Positions 6,417 to 15,336 of a DNA stretch of 51,900 nucleotides are shown here, piece after piece (positions within the stretch are counted from its first letter, which is position 1; the number at the start of each line of letters is the position of its first letter). The position numbers and the translations under genes were made by a program. The stretch comes from an uncultured Clostridium sp. (GTDB lineage Bacteria > Bacillota > Clostridia > Lachnospirales > Lachnospiraceae), in contig UQXF01000008.1 in the NCBI GenBank assembly GCA_900544905.1, forward strand, positions 1-51,900, read 5' to 3'. Under the pieces are notes generated by a model, which had not been told where the DNA came from, did not search any database, and was given only the letters and a program-made list of their open reading frames with translations.

Positions 6417-9365
6417 CTATAGTTTAATTCCAAATATATTTTTTGCCGCGGCGGCGATATGGGTAAAGTAATATCGCCATTTTGCCGGAAGCCCGTCATT
6501 GGAAGCCCCGTCACCGGGAACCTCTTCTTCAGGAGGAGCTTCCGTTTCCCCGCTTGCAGTGAAGGTTGCAATAACGGTATGGTTATTGGATATCTTGTCA
6601 AAGGTATAGGAGGAAATGGCTCCCTTGGCAACGCCGTCAACGGTAACATTTGAAATGACGAAGCCGTCATTTGGTATAAAGGTTAATGTGACAGATTCTC
6701 CATATGCGGCCTGTGTTGGTCCCGATATGCTTCCTCCGCCTTCTACCACGGTAGATATCTCATAAATGCTGCCGGTGTCTTCGGTGGAGGTGGAATCGTC
6801 ATCCTCTTCGTCATCCTGTGCCTCCTTGGTGTGGATTGGACAATCCGTATCCGTAAAATCATCCGGAAGGTCAAAATCAGCGTCTTCTAAGGTGATATTG
6901 CCATCATCATCTACAGAATAGTGGTAGGTTGTGGTGTCCGGACAGTATTTGGTAGCCTTGTAATGGCTTTCATCACACAGCTCTACAGTCTGGTGTAAAT
7001 CACAGGTTTTGGTAGGAACCGTATCCTTTGCAAAATACTCGGTTATGGTGGTTTTGCACTGTCCCTTAACCGGCAGCATGCCGGAGGTGGAGCAGACCTG
7101 TGCAGAGACAATATCCCCTGGCTTCTCAAAGGAAGCGGAGGTATCCTGCCCCTCTGCCGCAACAATTTCATCCATGATTTTACGCCAGATTACCTTGTGG
7201 TAATTGTTGTTTGAAAAATCGGTGTTGGAATCGTAGCCCATCCAGATACTTGCAGTATAGTAAGGGGTAGAGCCACAGAACCAGTAATCGTAATTGCTGG
7301 AGGTGGTTCCTGTCTTGCCGGAAACCACCATTCCGCTGGTTAATCTGGCAGTGGTACCGGTTCCGGAGGTGACAACATCCTGCATGGCGTTATTAATCAG
7401 CCATGCGGTGGTTTCCTTCATAACCTGCTTTGTTTCCGGTGTATTGTCAATTAAAACATTGCCGTCATGGTCCAAAACCTTTGTATAAAAGGTAGGCTCC
7501 ACATAGGTTCCTGCATTTGCAATGGAAGCGTATGCCCCGGTTAATTCCAGGTTGGTTACGCCTTCCGTTAAACCGCCTAAGCACATGGATTCGTTAATGT
7601 CATTTTCTGCAATACCATTTACGGAGGTCTCCCCGTTCTTAAGGGTGGTGATTCCCATGTTGCACAGATAATCATAACCTACCTGGGGGGTTACATCCTG
7701 AAAACATTTGACTGTAATAATATTCATGGAATCCTTGATAGCCGTCCGTATGGTCTGCTGTCCCCGATAGCCGGAGTACCAGTTTTTAATCGGCGTACCA
7801 TTGCTGTAATTGGTGGCTTCATCCACATAGCTGGTGGCAAGGGTCATACCGGCGGTGTCCAGTGCAGGAACATAGGCGGCTAATACCTTGAAGGTGGAGC
7901 CGGGCTGCCGCTTGGAATCTGTGGCACGGTTCAAGGTAAGGTTACCGTTTTTCTCACCACGGCCGCCGCAGATAGCTTTCACATAGCCGGTTGCCTGGTC
8001 CATGATAACAAAGGAGGCCTGCGGCTGGATGGTGGTGGAAAAGGATTCTGCCAGCTCCTGGTAGCCGGTTTCTTCCATAAGTACAGCTTTGTATTCGTCT
8101 GCTGCCGCCCGGGCAGTGTCTTCGCTGGAATAGATAAGGTTATATTTTTGATTTCCGGTCTTCTCCTGGTAGTATGCCAGAAGATGGTTGCTGGAATAAT
8201 TGTGAAGCTCCCCGTTTTCAGGGTCTGTCAGGGTCAGCGCGTAATTGAGGGCTACACTGGTGCCGGAGGGATAATTGTCAGGATTGTTGATTTCGTCATC
8301 ACATATTTTCTGGATGGCGGCGTCCTGGTTGATGTAAATGCTTAAACCGCCGGAATATATGGCATTGTACGCCTGTGTCTCCGTATAATCCAGCTCTTCC
8401 ACCAGCTGGGTGGTTAATGTGTTGATGACGGTATCTATATAATAGGAATTGTATGATTTCTTTGTTTCCTTATCGTCCTGGTTATTCAGGGAAATACGGG
8501 CATATACGTCATCCGACATGGCTTCCGCATATTCGGACTGTGTAATCATACCCTGGTCCAGCATTTTCTGCAGAACGATATTCTTGCGCTTCTGGTTGTT
8601 TTCAGGAAAGAGAACCGGGTCAAATTCCGTCGGGCTCTGGGTAATGGCGGCGATAACTGCACATTCTGATATGGTCAGCTCCTTTAGATTGTCCTTGCCA
8701 AAGTAAATCTCAGAGGCAGTCTGTACACCGTTTGCTCCCTCACCTAGATAGATGGCGTTTAAATAGAGCTCTATAATATCCTTTTTGTCAATCTGTTTTT
8801 CCAGCTCAATGGCGAGATATTGTTCCTGTATCTTACGTTTCAGGGAATCCATAAAGGTACTTTCGTTAAGTCCCACGTTAAAAATCTGGTTCTTAATCAG
8901 CTGCTGGGTAATTGTGGAGGCACCCTCTGAAAAATTGCGGTTTTTGACACCTACAAAAAATGCCCTGAGGATACCCTTGGCATCAATGCCGTTATGTTCC
9001 CAGAAACGCTCGTCCTCAATGGCGACAAAGGCGTTAACCAGCTGTTCCGGTATGTCGTCATACTCCACATAGACACGGTTGGAGTTGGCGGTGGATAAGG
9101 TGGTGACCTCCTTGCCCTCCTGGTCATATATGGTAGTCTGGAAGCCCTCTAACTGGACACTCTCTTTAATTCCGTCAATATCCGGGGCGCTGTCAATTAT
9201 GGCAGTAAACATACCGATACCGGCACCGGCGCCGGCCAGAATACAGAATATGAAAATAAAAAGAAAGGTTTTATATAGAATGTAGGAAATTTTCTTTTTA
9301 TTTTTGGTATGCCTGGATACTAATTTTTTTTGTTTTTTCTGTGTATTTCTTTTTGAATAGTTCAT
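6417..9365 (-). CDS. class A penicillin-binding protein (transglycosylase/transpeptidase, 982 aa)
   Basis: A bifunctional peptidoglycan synthase at the outer face of the membrane. A Lys/Arg-rich cytoplasmic tail (1-30) is followed by one membrane helix (~31-58). The GT51 domain has EDERFWEHNGID with catalytic E117 and GASTITQQLIKN (148-159). The transpeptidase has all three motifs: S490-T-F-K493, S546-M-N548 and K684-T-G-T687. After an acidic linker (~840-866, DDEEDDDSTS) comes a ~70-residue domain (~868-938) with the 'G-G-x-I-S-G...Y-G-x-x-V-T-L-T-F-x-P-x-x-G-F' pattern of bacterial surface repeat domains, then an amphipathic C-terminal end. That domain is unusual in this family. Start supported by GGAGG six bases upstream. 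Confidence 0.94.
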   Translation of the reverse strand: MNYSKRNTQKKQKKLVSRHTKNKKKISYILYKTFLFIFIFCILAGAGAGIGMFTAIIDSAPDIDGIKESVQLEGFQTTIYDQEGKEVTTLSTANSNRVYVEYDDIPEQLVNAFVAIEDERFWEHNGIDAKGILRAFFVGVKNRNFSEGASTITQQLIKNQIFNVGLNESTFMDSLKRKIQEQYLAIELEKQIDKKDIIELYLNAIYLGEGANGVQTASEIYFGKDNLKELTISECAVIAAITQSPTEFDPVLFPENNQKRKNIVLQKMLDQGMITQSEYAEAMSDDVYARISLNNQDDKETKKSYNSYYIDTVINTLTTQLVEELDYTETQAYNAIYSGGLSIYINQDAAIQKICDDEINNPDNYPSGTSVALNYALTLTDPENGELHNYSSNHLLAYYQEKTGNQKYNLIYSSEDTARAAADEYKAVLMEETGYQELAESFSTTIQPQASFVIMDQATGYVKAICGGRGEKNGNLTLNRATDSKRQPGSTFKVLAAYVPALDTAGMTLATSYVDEATNYSNGTPIKNWYSGYRGQQTIRTAIKDSMNIITVKCFQDVTPQVGYDYLCNMGITTLKNGETSVNGIAENDINESMCLGGLTEGVTNLELTGAYASIANAGTYVEPTFYTKVLDHDGNVLIDNTPETKQVMKETTAWLINNAMQDVVTSGTGTTARLTSGMVVSGKTGTTSSNYDYWFCGSTPYYTASIWMGYDSNTDFSNNNYHKVIWRKIMDEIVAAEGQDTSASFEKPGDIVSAQVCSTSGMLPVKGQCKTTITEYFAKDTVPTKTCDLHQTVELCDESHYKATKYCPDTTTYHYSVDDDGNITLEDADFDLPDDFTDTDCPIHTKEAQDDEEDDDSTSTEDTGSIYEISTVVEGGGSISGPTQAAYGESVTLTFIPNDGFVISNVTVDGVAKGAISSYTFDKISNNHTVIATFTASGETEAPPEEEVPGDGASNDGLPAKWRYYFTHIAAAAKNIFGIKL

Positions 9366-9452
9366 ATGGTTCCTCCTGCGATAACCTGTACCAGGAAATG
9401 ATTTTTCTTCATTGTATCAAATATAGACAAAAAAATCTATCTTTATTCAATA

Positions 9453-9480
9453 TTGACAAATAGAAAAAAGGGCATATAAT
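9453..9480 (+). promoter_or_regulatory. strong promoter of the yigZ-lipoprotein-RND operon
   Basis: TTGACA (9453-9458), 16-base spacer, TATAAT (9475-9480). From the -10 onwards the sequence is almost identical to the marR-ABC promoter at 31285-31312. Confidence 0.8.
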
Positions 9481-9481
9481 A

Positions 9482-9504
9482 AATACTTGCCTAGGGAAAC
9501 TATT
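9482..9504. promoter_or_regulatory. predicted MarR operator, copy 1
   Basis: A 23-bp imperfect dyad with core TTGCCTAGGGAAA placed directly after the -10, where a repressor would block initiation. The same site, with one base changed, lies at 31314-31336 in front of a marR gene. Confidence 0.65.
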
Positions 9505-9613
9505 GAACAGGGCAAATATTTAAAGGGGACCGGAAATGGATTTCTATAGCATTTGTGGACAGAATCTGATATGATAGCGAAGGAAGATTACATAGACAGA
9601 GGTGAACACAGGA

Positions 9614-10258
9614 ATGCGAAAGGAATATGTTACAATTCTGGAACCGGGAACCGGTGAAATCGTAGAGAAAAAATCCAGATTTATTGGCTGCGTCTCTCAC
9701 GTGGAAACCGAGGAAGAAGCAAATCTGTTTATTACAGGAATAAAAAAAAGACATTATGATGCCAGACATAACTGCTATGCCTACACAATTGGCGAAGAAC
9801 AGCCTCTTATGCGGTTTTCCGATGACGGCGAGCCCGGAGGTACAGCGGGAAAGCCGATACTGGAAGTGATTACCGGTAGGAAGCTCTGCAATGTATGTAT
9901 TGTGGTGACAAGATATTTCGGAGGAACCCTTCTTGGAACCGGAGGTCTGGTCAGGGCATATACGGAGGCAGCAAAAGCGTGTATTGCTGCCACAGACATT
10001 GTCTGTAAGCGGATGGCAGCTCCTGTAACCATTACCACGAATTACACAGATTTGGGAAAAATCCAGTATATTCTGGGAAATGAGGGAATTGAGATAAAAG
10101 ACAGTGAATACGGACAGGAGGTGAAGCTTTCTGCTGAGGTTTTCGTTGATGATGTGGAACGGATTCAGAAGGCATTGACAGAGGCGACATCTGCCAGGGC
10201 AGTATTGGAGTGGCAGGATATCGTGTTTTCCTTGTGTAAGGGGGATTTTGACGGATGA
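9614..10258 (+). CDS. YigZ family protein (IMPACT / UPF0029 domain, 214 aa)
   Basis: Two-domain protein of the YigZ/IMPACT family; the N-terminal domain (~1-115) has a ribosomal-protein-S5-like fold and the C-terminal one (~135-200) resembles an elongation-factor-G domain. The family signature DDGEPGGTAGKPIL is intact at ~75-88 and is followed by VTRYFGGTLLGTGGLVRAY. The exact reaction is unknown; the mammalian homologue IMPACT modulates translation control, which need not apply here. ATG at 9614 fits GAGGTG at 9598-9603; a GTG four codons earlier is possible. It is the first gene of an operon with a lipoprotein (4-bp overlap) and an RND exporter. Confidence 0.93.
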   Translation: MRKEYVTILEPGTGEIVEKKSRFIGCVSHVETEEEANLFITGIKKRHYDARHNCYAYTIGEEQPLMRFSDDGEPGGTAGKPILEVITGRKLCNVCIVVTRYFGGTLLGTGGLVRAYTEAAKACIAATDIVCKRMAAPVTITTNYTDLGKIQYILGNEGIEIKDSEYGQEVKLSAEVFVDDVERIQKALTEATSARAVLEWQDIVFSLCKGDFDG

Positions 10259-11214
10259 AGAAATTGTTTTTTTATGCGGGAATGCTTCTGCTGGCAATGT
10301 TATGTTCAGGGTGCTCCCTTGATTTGGGTGAATCGAAAAGCGAAAATGAGGCGGCGATTACGTTATCTTTGGAGGAGACAGAGGAAAGTGTGCAGCAGAC
10401 TGAGGCAGATTTTTCCAGAGGAGACTTACTTACCATGTTTGAATCGGTCAACAATGAAAAGGTAGAAAATTTCATTTATGACGATTATAACAAGGATGGT
10501 ATTCATGAGGCGTTTGTCCTGACAAAGGAGGAGAATTACCACAAGCTGTGGTATCTGAATTCAAAGGAATGTCAGATTGTCTGTGACCGTCTGGAAAATC
10601 TGGAACAATTGGAGACAGACATTCTTACTTTTCCTACAAAGGATTATTTATTGCTGCAGCAGACGGCAGAAGGAAAGAAAAATACACTGGTTTACAGTAT
10701 TGATAATGATAACCAGGTTCAGGAGGCAGATATTTCGCAGAAAGGATATATCAGTATGACTCCGTCCGGTGAAATCTGGCTGCAGATTTACAAAGAAAAT
10801 GAGAATAAAGACAAGGTATCTCCCGAGGTGCAGACCTATTATCTGTCATATGTCTATGATGAAGGATTTAAGGAATATGGCGCTATTCCGATTGGTAAGG
10901 AACAGTTTTTAGAGTTTGAGGGTGCCCGGGAAATATTAGACGATATTTCGGAAAAATATGCTGATTATGAATTGGAGTATTCCTTTTTATACCGTGCAAA
11001 CCATTATATCAATATAAATATCACCATGTTAAAGGATGGTGATGTGGAATACAAAAATCTGACGCTTAGTTATGATGATTCAAGTGTCAAATACATATCG
11101 GAGGACTTGCTGGATGGAAAGACGGAGGTTGCCTGCATGCTGGATATCGCAACCTTCCCCACAGCCTTTAAGCATCCGAGAAAAGATATGAGCAAACAGG
11201 AAAATGGAGGATGA
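10255..11214 (+). CDS. lipoprotein of unknown function (319 aa)
   Basis: MKKLFFYAGMLLLAMLCSGC is a signal peptide with lipobox LCSGC, giving lipidated Cys20. The mature protein is acidic and mostly beta by eye, with FIYDDYNKDGIHEAFVLT, which looks like an FG-GAP/VCBS-type Ca-binding 'DxDxDGxxE' loop. No catalytic motif was recognised. Start and stop overlap both neighbours: the ATG overlaps the yigZ stop (ATGA), and its end overlaps the ribosome binding site of the RND gene. This tight coupling suggests that it serves the RND exporter on the outside of the membrane (inference). Confidence 0.85.
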   Translation: MKKLFFYAGMLLLAMLCSGCSLDLGESKSENEAAITLSLEETEESVQQTEADFSRGDLLTMFESVNNEKVENFIYDDYNKDGIHEAFVLTKEENYHKLWYLNSKECQIVCDRLENLEQLETDILTFPTKDYLLLQQTAEGKKNTLVYSIDNDNQVQEADISQKGYISMTPSGEIWLQIYKENENKDKVSPEVQTYYLSYVYDEGFKEYGAIPIGKEQFLEFEGAREILDDISEKYADYELEYSFLYRANHYININITMLKDGDVEYKNLTLSYDDSSVKYISEDLLDGKTEVACMLDIATFPTAFKHPRKDMSKQENGG

Positions 11215-11215
11215 G

Positions 11216-14200
11216 ATGATAGCAAAATTCAGTGTTAAGAAAGCCTATACGGTAATCGTAGGAATTGTACTGGTAATTATTCTTGGCGTTGTGGCGTATA
11301 CCAAGATGACGGTGGATTTACTTCCATCCATGGAGCTGCCGTATGCAGTTGTGATGACAACCTATCCGGGAGCCAGTCCGGAAGCAGTGGAAACCGGGGT
11401 GACCAAGCCCATTGAACAGGCGGTTGCCACCATTGATAATGTGGAAAATGTGCAGTCTATGTCCGCAGAGAATTATTCCATGGTTATTATTGAGTTTACT
11501 TCTGATGTAAACATGGATACTGCAACAATTGATATGCGGGAAAGCCTTGACCAGATTAGCGGTTTCTTTGATGACAGCGTGGGCAGCCCGATTATAATGA
11601 AGCTGAATCCGAATATGATGCCGGTTATGGTGGCAGCAGTGGATAAGGCGGATGCAGACAGTGTGGAGTTGAGCGAGTATGTGGATAATACCCTTGCGCC
11701 ATCCTTAGAGGGAGTAGAGGGTGTAGCCTCCGTGACCACAATGGGCTCCATAGAGGAATCGGTACAGGTTATTATCCGGGAAGATAAGGTAAAGGAAGTA
11801 AATGATAAGGTAAAGAAAGCCTTAGATGATAAGTTTGCAGATGCCGAGGAAGCGATTCAGGATGGAGAAAGCCAGATAAGCAGTGGAAAGAGCCAGCTGG
11901 AAAACGGACAGAAGACGGCAAATGAGCAGTTCGCACAGGCAGAATTAAAAATCAATGATGCAAAATATGAGATGCTGACCTCTGAAAAAGAGATAAATGA
12001 TGCCCTGAAGGAATTGCAGGAGCAGGAGAAAACCCTGAAGGAGCAGAAGGAGCAGTTAGAAAAGGCAATTGCTTCTTTAAAGGAGCTGCTCTCCAGTTAC
12101 CAGACCCTTTCTGCACAGAAGACGCAGTTAGAGGCGGCATTGGCTGCCTCACCGGATGATGCGGCATTAACTGCCCAGCTGCAGGCAGTGACCGGTGCCA
12201 TGGAGACCATGGAGACAGAGCTTGCAAAGCAGAAGGATGAAAATGGAGACCCGTTGACGTTTAATACGCTGTCTGCCTATATTACTTCACTGGAGGAGTC
12301 TCTCACGAAAATCAACAGCGGGCTTTCAGAGATTACAAAGGGAAAGAAACAGCTGAATCAGGCACTGAAAAAGATTACCAATGGTAAAAAAACCATTGAT
12401 GACAGCTATGTGGATTTAAAAACAAAGGAGGCGGAGACCCAGAGCCAGCTTACCCAGTCCAAGGTACAGTTAGAGCAGGGCGAGAAGGAATTAGAGGAGC
12501 AGAAGACCAGCTTTGAGGATGCCAAGAAGGCTGCCTATGACGGTGCCGATATGGATACCATCATTACAAAGGACATGATTTCTGCAATGCTTACCGCACA
12601 GAATTTTGAATTTCCGGCGGGCTATGTGACAGAGGATGATGTGGACTATCTGGTTCGTGTAGGTGAAAAATTTGATGATGTGGAAAGTCTTTCTGATTTG
12701 GTTTTGCTGGATTTGGGCATGGACGGACTTGACCCGATTAAGCTTTCCGATGTGGCAGATGTGTTTGTGGAGAATAATTCCGATAAGATTTATACAAGGG
12801 TGAATGAAAATCCGGGTATCATTTTTTCCATTGCAAAACAGAACGAGTATTCCACAAAGGAAGTGGCAGACCGGCTTACAGATAAATTCGAGGAAATCAG
12901 CGGGGAAGACGACAGCATTTCCTTTACCACTTTAATGGACCAGGGAATGTATATCGATTTGGTTTCCAGCTCCGTAATAGAAAATCTGTTGTTTGGCGCC
13001 GTTTTAGCTGTATTTATCCTGCTGTTGTTCTTAAAGGATATACGGCCAACGGGAATTATTGCAGTTTCTATACCGGTATCGGTGGTATTTGCCATTGTAT
13101 TGATGTACTTCAGCGGAGTTACCTTAAATGTCATCTCCCTGTCGGGTCTGGCGTTAGGTGTAGGAATGCTTGTGGATAATTCCATTGTCGTAATTGAAAA
13201 TATCTACCGTCTCAGAAATGAAGGGTATCCTGTGAAGGAGGCTGCCATCAAGGGAGCCGGTCAGATGGTGGGAGCCATCACGGCATCCACTCTGACAACG
13301 GTATGTGTATTTTTGCCGATTGTGTTTACCACAGGTATCACGAAGCAGTTATTTGCGGATATGGGACTTACCATTGCCTATTCCCTGCTTGCCAGCCTTG
13401 TGGTTGCCGTTACCTTCGTGCCGATGGCAGCGTCTAAGACCTTTGGAAAGATTTCACAAAAGGAGAACAAGCTGGTTGCCCGGATTAGTGAAAAGTATGC
13501 GGCAATTTTACCTAAGATTTTAAATCATAAGGCAATTGTGCTGGTTACAGTACTGGTTCTGTTTGTGGGAAGTACGCTGCTGGCGCTTTCAAAGGGATTT
13601 TCTTTTATTCCGGAGATGGATTCTACCCAGATGACAATGACCATGGTTATGCCGGAAGAGGCGGAAACCCTGGAAGAAACTGCGGAATTATCGGATAAAG
13701 TAATTGAAAAGGTATTGGAGATTGATGATATTGAAACAGTGGGAGCTATAGTGGGAGGAAGCAGCATGTCCATGCTGGGACTTGGCTCTGATGACTCCTA
13801 TGATACGGTCAGCTACTATATTGAGTGTAAAGAGGACAAAGAGCATACCAATGATGAGATTGCAGAAATGATTGCGGAGAAGACGAAGGATTTGGACTGT
13901 GAGATTTCCGTGTCTGCGTCCAGCATGGATATGAGCTCCATAATGACCTCCGGTGTTTCCATCCAGATAAAAGGTAAGGAAACGGATACCCTGCAGGAGC
14001 TGGCTGCCCAGGTAGGAAAGAAGTTAGAAGAGATTGAAGGTCTGGAGGAAATTCAAAACGGGCTGGAGGATGCGACGCCGGAGTACCGTATCGTGGTTGA
14101 CAAGGACAAGGCGGCGAAGTATGGTCTGACGGTTGCCCAGGTATACCAGAAGATACAGGGAGTGCTGGCAGAGGCATCTTCGGCTACCACGCTCAGTACG

Positions 14201-15100
14201 GACGCAAAGGATTACTCGGTATATGTCAAGGACGAAGAGGAGGAATCCTATACATTAAAGGATGTAAAAAATCTTACTATTGAAGGCAAGGACGGAGAGG
14301 AAACCGTTGATGTGAAAATCAGTAAGCTGGCAGATGTAGAGGATACAAATGCCCTCTCAACGATTAGCCGAATCAACCAGACCCGGTATATCTCTGTCAG
14401 CGGACAGGTAAAGGATGGGTATATCACCACAAATGTGTCAAATGAGGTAAAGGAGGTATTGGATGATATCTCTCTGCCGGAGGGATACAGCATTGAGTAT
14501 GACGGAGAAAATGAAACGGTCATGGAAGCTATGGGCCAGGTAATGCTGATGCTGGTGCTTGCCATTGCATTTATGTATCTGATTATGGTGGCGCAGTTCC
14601 AGTCATTTAAGAATCCGTTTATTATCCTGTTTACTCTGCCACTGGCATTTACCGGCGGCTTCGCAGCACTGCTCTTAACAGGAAATGATGTCAGTATCAT
14701 TGCCATGATTGGTATGGTTATGCTGGCAGGTATTATTGTAAATAACGGTATTGTATTTGTGGATTCCGTTAACCAGCTCATTGAGGAAGGCATGGAGATG
14801 AGGGAGGCAATTGTCAATACAGGACGGAACCGTCTGCGTCCAATTGTCATGACAGCTCTTACCACCATACTTGGTCTGTCTACCATGGCGATGGGCTTTG
14901 GTATGGGTGCGGATATGGTACAGCCGATGGCACTGGTGGTAATCGGCGGACTGATATACGGAACTCTTCTGACATTGCTGGTTGTTCCTTGCATCTACGA
15001 GGCATTTAATCGGAAAAAGGCGAAAAGAGAGGATGAGGATGTCTCCTTGATAGAGGCAGAGGGCATTCTCACAGAGAACGAAGAGGAATCGGATGAATAG
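11216..15100 (+). CDS. RND-superfamily efflux permease with long internal coiled coil (1294 aa)
   Basis: An AcrB/ACR_tran-type proton-driven exporter in the cytoplasmic membrane. First helix at ~8-30, then the extracytoplasmic domain beginning MTVDLLPSMELPYAVVMTTYPGASPEAVE, a typical RND opening. Transmembrane block 1 includes ILLLFLKDIRPTGIIAVSIPVSVVFAI and GLALGVGMLVDNSIVVIENIYR, with the proton-relay Asp in GMLVDN; block 2 ends near residue 1265. Usual length is ~1020; the extra ~250 residues are a Gln/Glu/Lys-rich coiled coil at ~195-440 inserted in the first large outer loop. No membrane-fusion or outer-membrane partner is present. ATG at 11216 has GGAGG five bases upstream. The substrate is unknown. 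Confidence 0.9.
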   Translation: MIAKFSVKKAYTVIVGIVLVIILGVVAYTKMTVDLLPSMELPYAVVMTTYPGASPEAVETGVTKPIEQAVATIDNVENVQSMSAENYSMVIIEFTSDVNMDTATIDMRESLDQISGFFDDSVGSPIIMKLNPNMMPVMVAAVDKADADSVELSEYVDNTLAPSLEGVEGVASVTTMGSIEESVQVIIREDKVKEVNDKVKKALDDKFADAEEAIQDGESQISSGKSQLENGQKTANEQFAQAELKINDAKYEMLTSEKEINDALKELQEQEKTLKEQKEQLEKAIASLKELLSSYQTLSAQKTQLEAALAASPDDAALTAQLQAVTGAMETMETELAKQKDENGDPLTFNTLSAYITSLEESLTKINSGLSEITKGKKQLNQALKKITNGKKTIDDSYVDLKTKEAETQSQLTQSKVQLEQGEKELEEQKTSFEDAKKAAYDGADMDTIITKDMISAMLTAQNFEFPAGYVTEDDVDYLVRVGEKFDDVESLSDLVLLDLGMDGLDPIKLSDVADVFVENNSDKIYTRVNENPGIIFSIAKQNEYSTKEVADRLTDKFEEISGEDDSISFTTLMDQGMYIDLVSSSVIENLLFGAVLAVFILLLFLKDIRPTGIIAVSIPVSVVFAIVLMYFSGVTLNVISLSGLALGVGMLVDNSIVVIENIYRLRNEGYPVKEAAIKGAGQMVGAITASTLTTVCVFLPIVFTTGITKQLFADMGLTIAYSLLASLVVAVTFVPMAASKTFGKISQKENKLVARISEKYAAILPKILNHKAIVLVTVLVLFVGSTLLALSKGFSFIPEMDSTQMTMTMVMPEEAETLEETAELSDKVIEKVLEIDDIETVGAIVGGSSMSMLGLGSDDSYDTVSYYIECKEDKEHTNDEIAEMIAEKTKDLDCEISVSASSMDMSSIMTSGVSIQIKGKETDTLQELAAQVGKKLEEIEGLEEIQNGLEDATPEYRIVVDKDKAAKYGLTVAQVYQKIQGVLAEASSATTLSTDAKDYSVYVKDEEEESYTLKDVKNLTIEGKDGEETVDVKISKLADVEDTNALSTISRINQTRYISVSGQVKDGYITTNVSNEVKEVLDDISLPEGYSIEYDGENETVMEAMGQVMLMLVLAIAFMYLIMVAQFQSFKNPFIILFTLPLAFTGGFAALLLTGNDVSIIAMIGMVMLAGIIVNNGIVFVDSVNQLIEEGMEMREAIVNTGRNRLRPIVMTALTTILGLSTMAMGFGMGADMVQPMALVVIGGLIYGTLLTLLVVPCIYEAFNRKKAKREDEDVSLIEAEGILTENEEESDE

Positions 15101-15114
15101 GAAACGGCAGGTGG

Positions 15115-15142
15115 ACCGGGAGAAGACTTCTCCCGGTTTTTT
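15115..15142 (+). terminator. rho-independent terminator of the RND operon
   Basis: ACCGGGAGAAG / CTTCTCCCGGT followed by T6; almost perfect GC-rich stem. The rest of the gap up to 15336 shows no clear element apart from a weak TTAGAATG-like -10. Confidence 0.9.
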
Positions 15143-15336
15143 CCTGTTATAGGGAGAACTGTGAATAAACAATGAAATGCCAGTAATAGGGGCTAGCACA
15201 ATCAGAAAAACTGTGTTAGAATGTCTAAGGCGAAAACAAGACATGTGTATGCATGAATACAGCACAGCTTTCATACATTAGAGGGAAGTAGAGGATTTCG
15301 ATAGAGACGAAATACTTAGGAAAAAGAGGTATTGAT

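Noticed and set aside
9536..9574. 12-residue leader peptide MDFYSICGQNLI before yigZ
   Set aside because: It has an AAAGGGGA sequence upstream, but such a short frame is expected by chance, and no attenuator hairpin follows it.
9500..10297. A 265-residue open frame on the minus strand opposite yigZ
   Set aside because: It is a shadow of the well-supported YigZ frame; no ribosome binding site, Cys/His-rich random composition and it runs through the forward promoter region.
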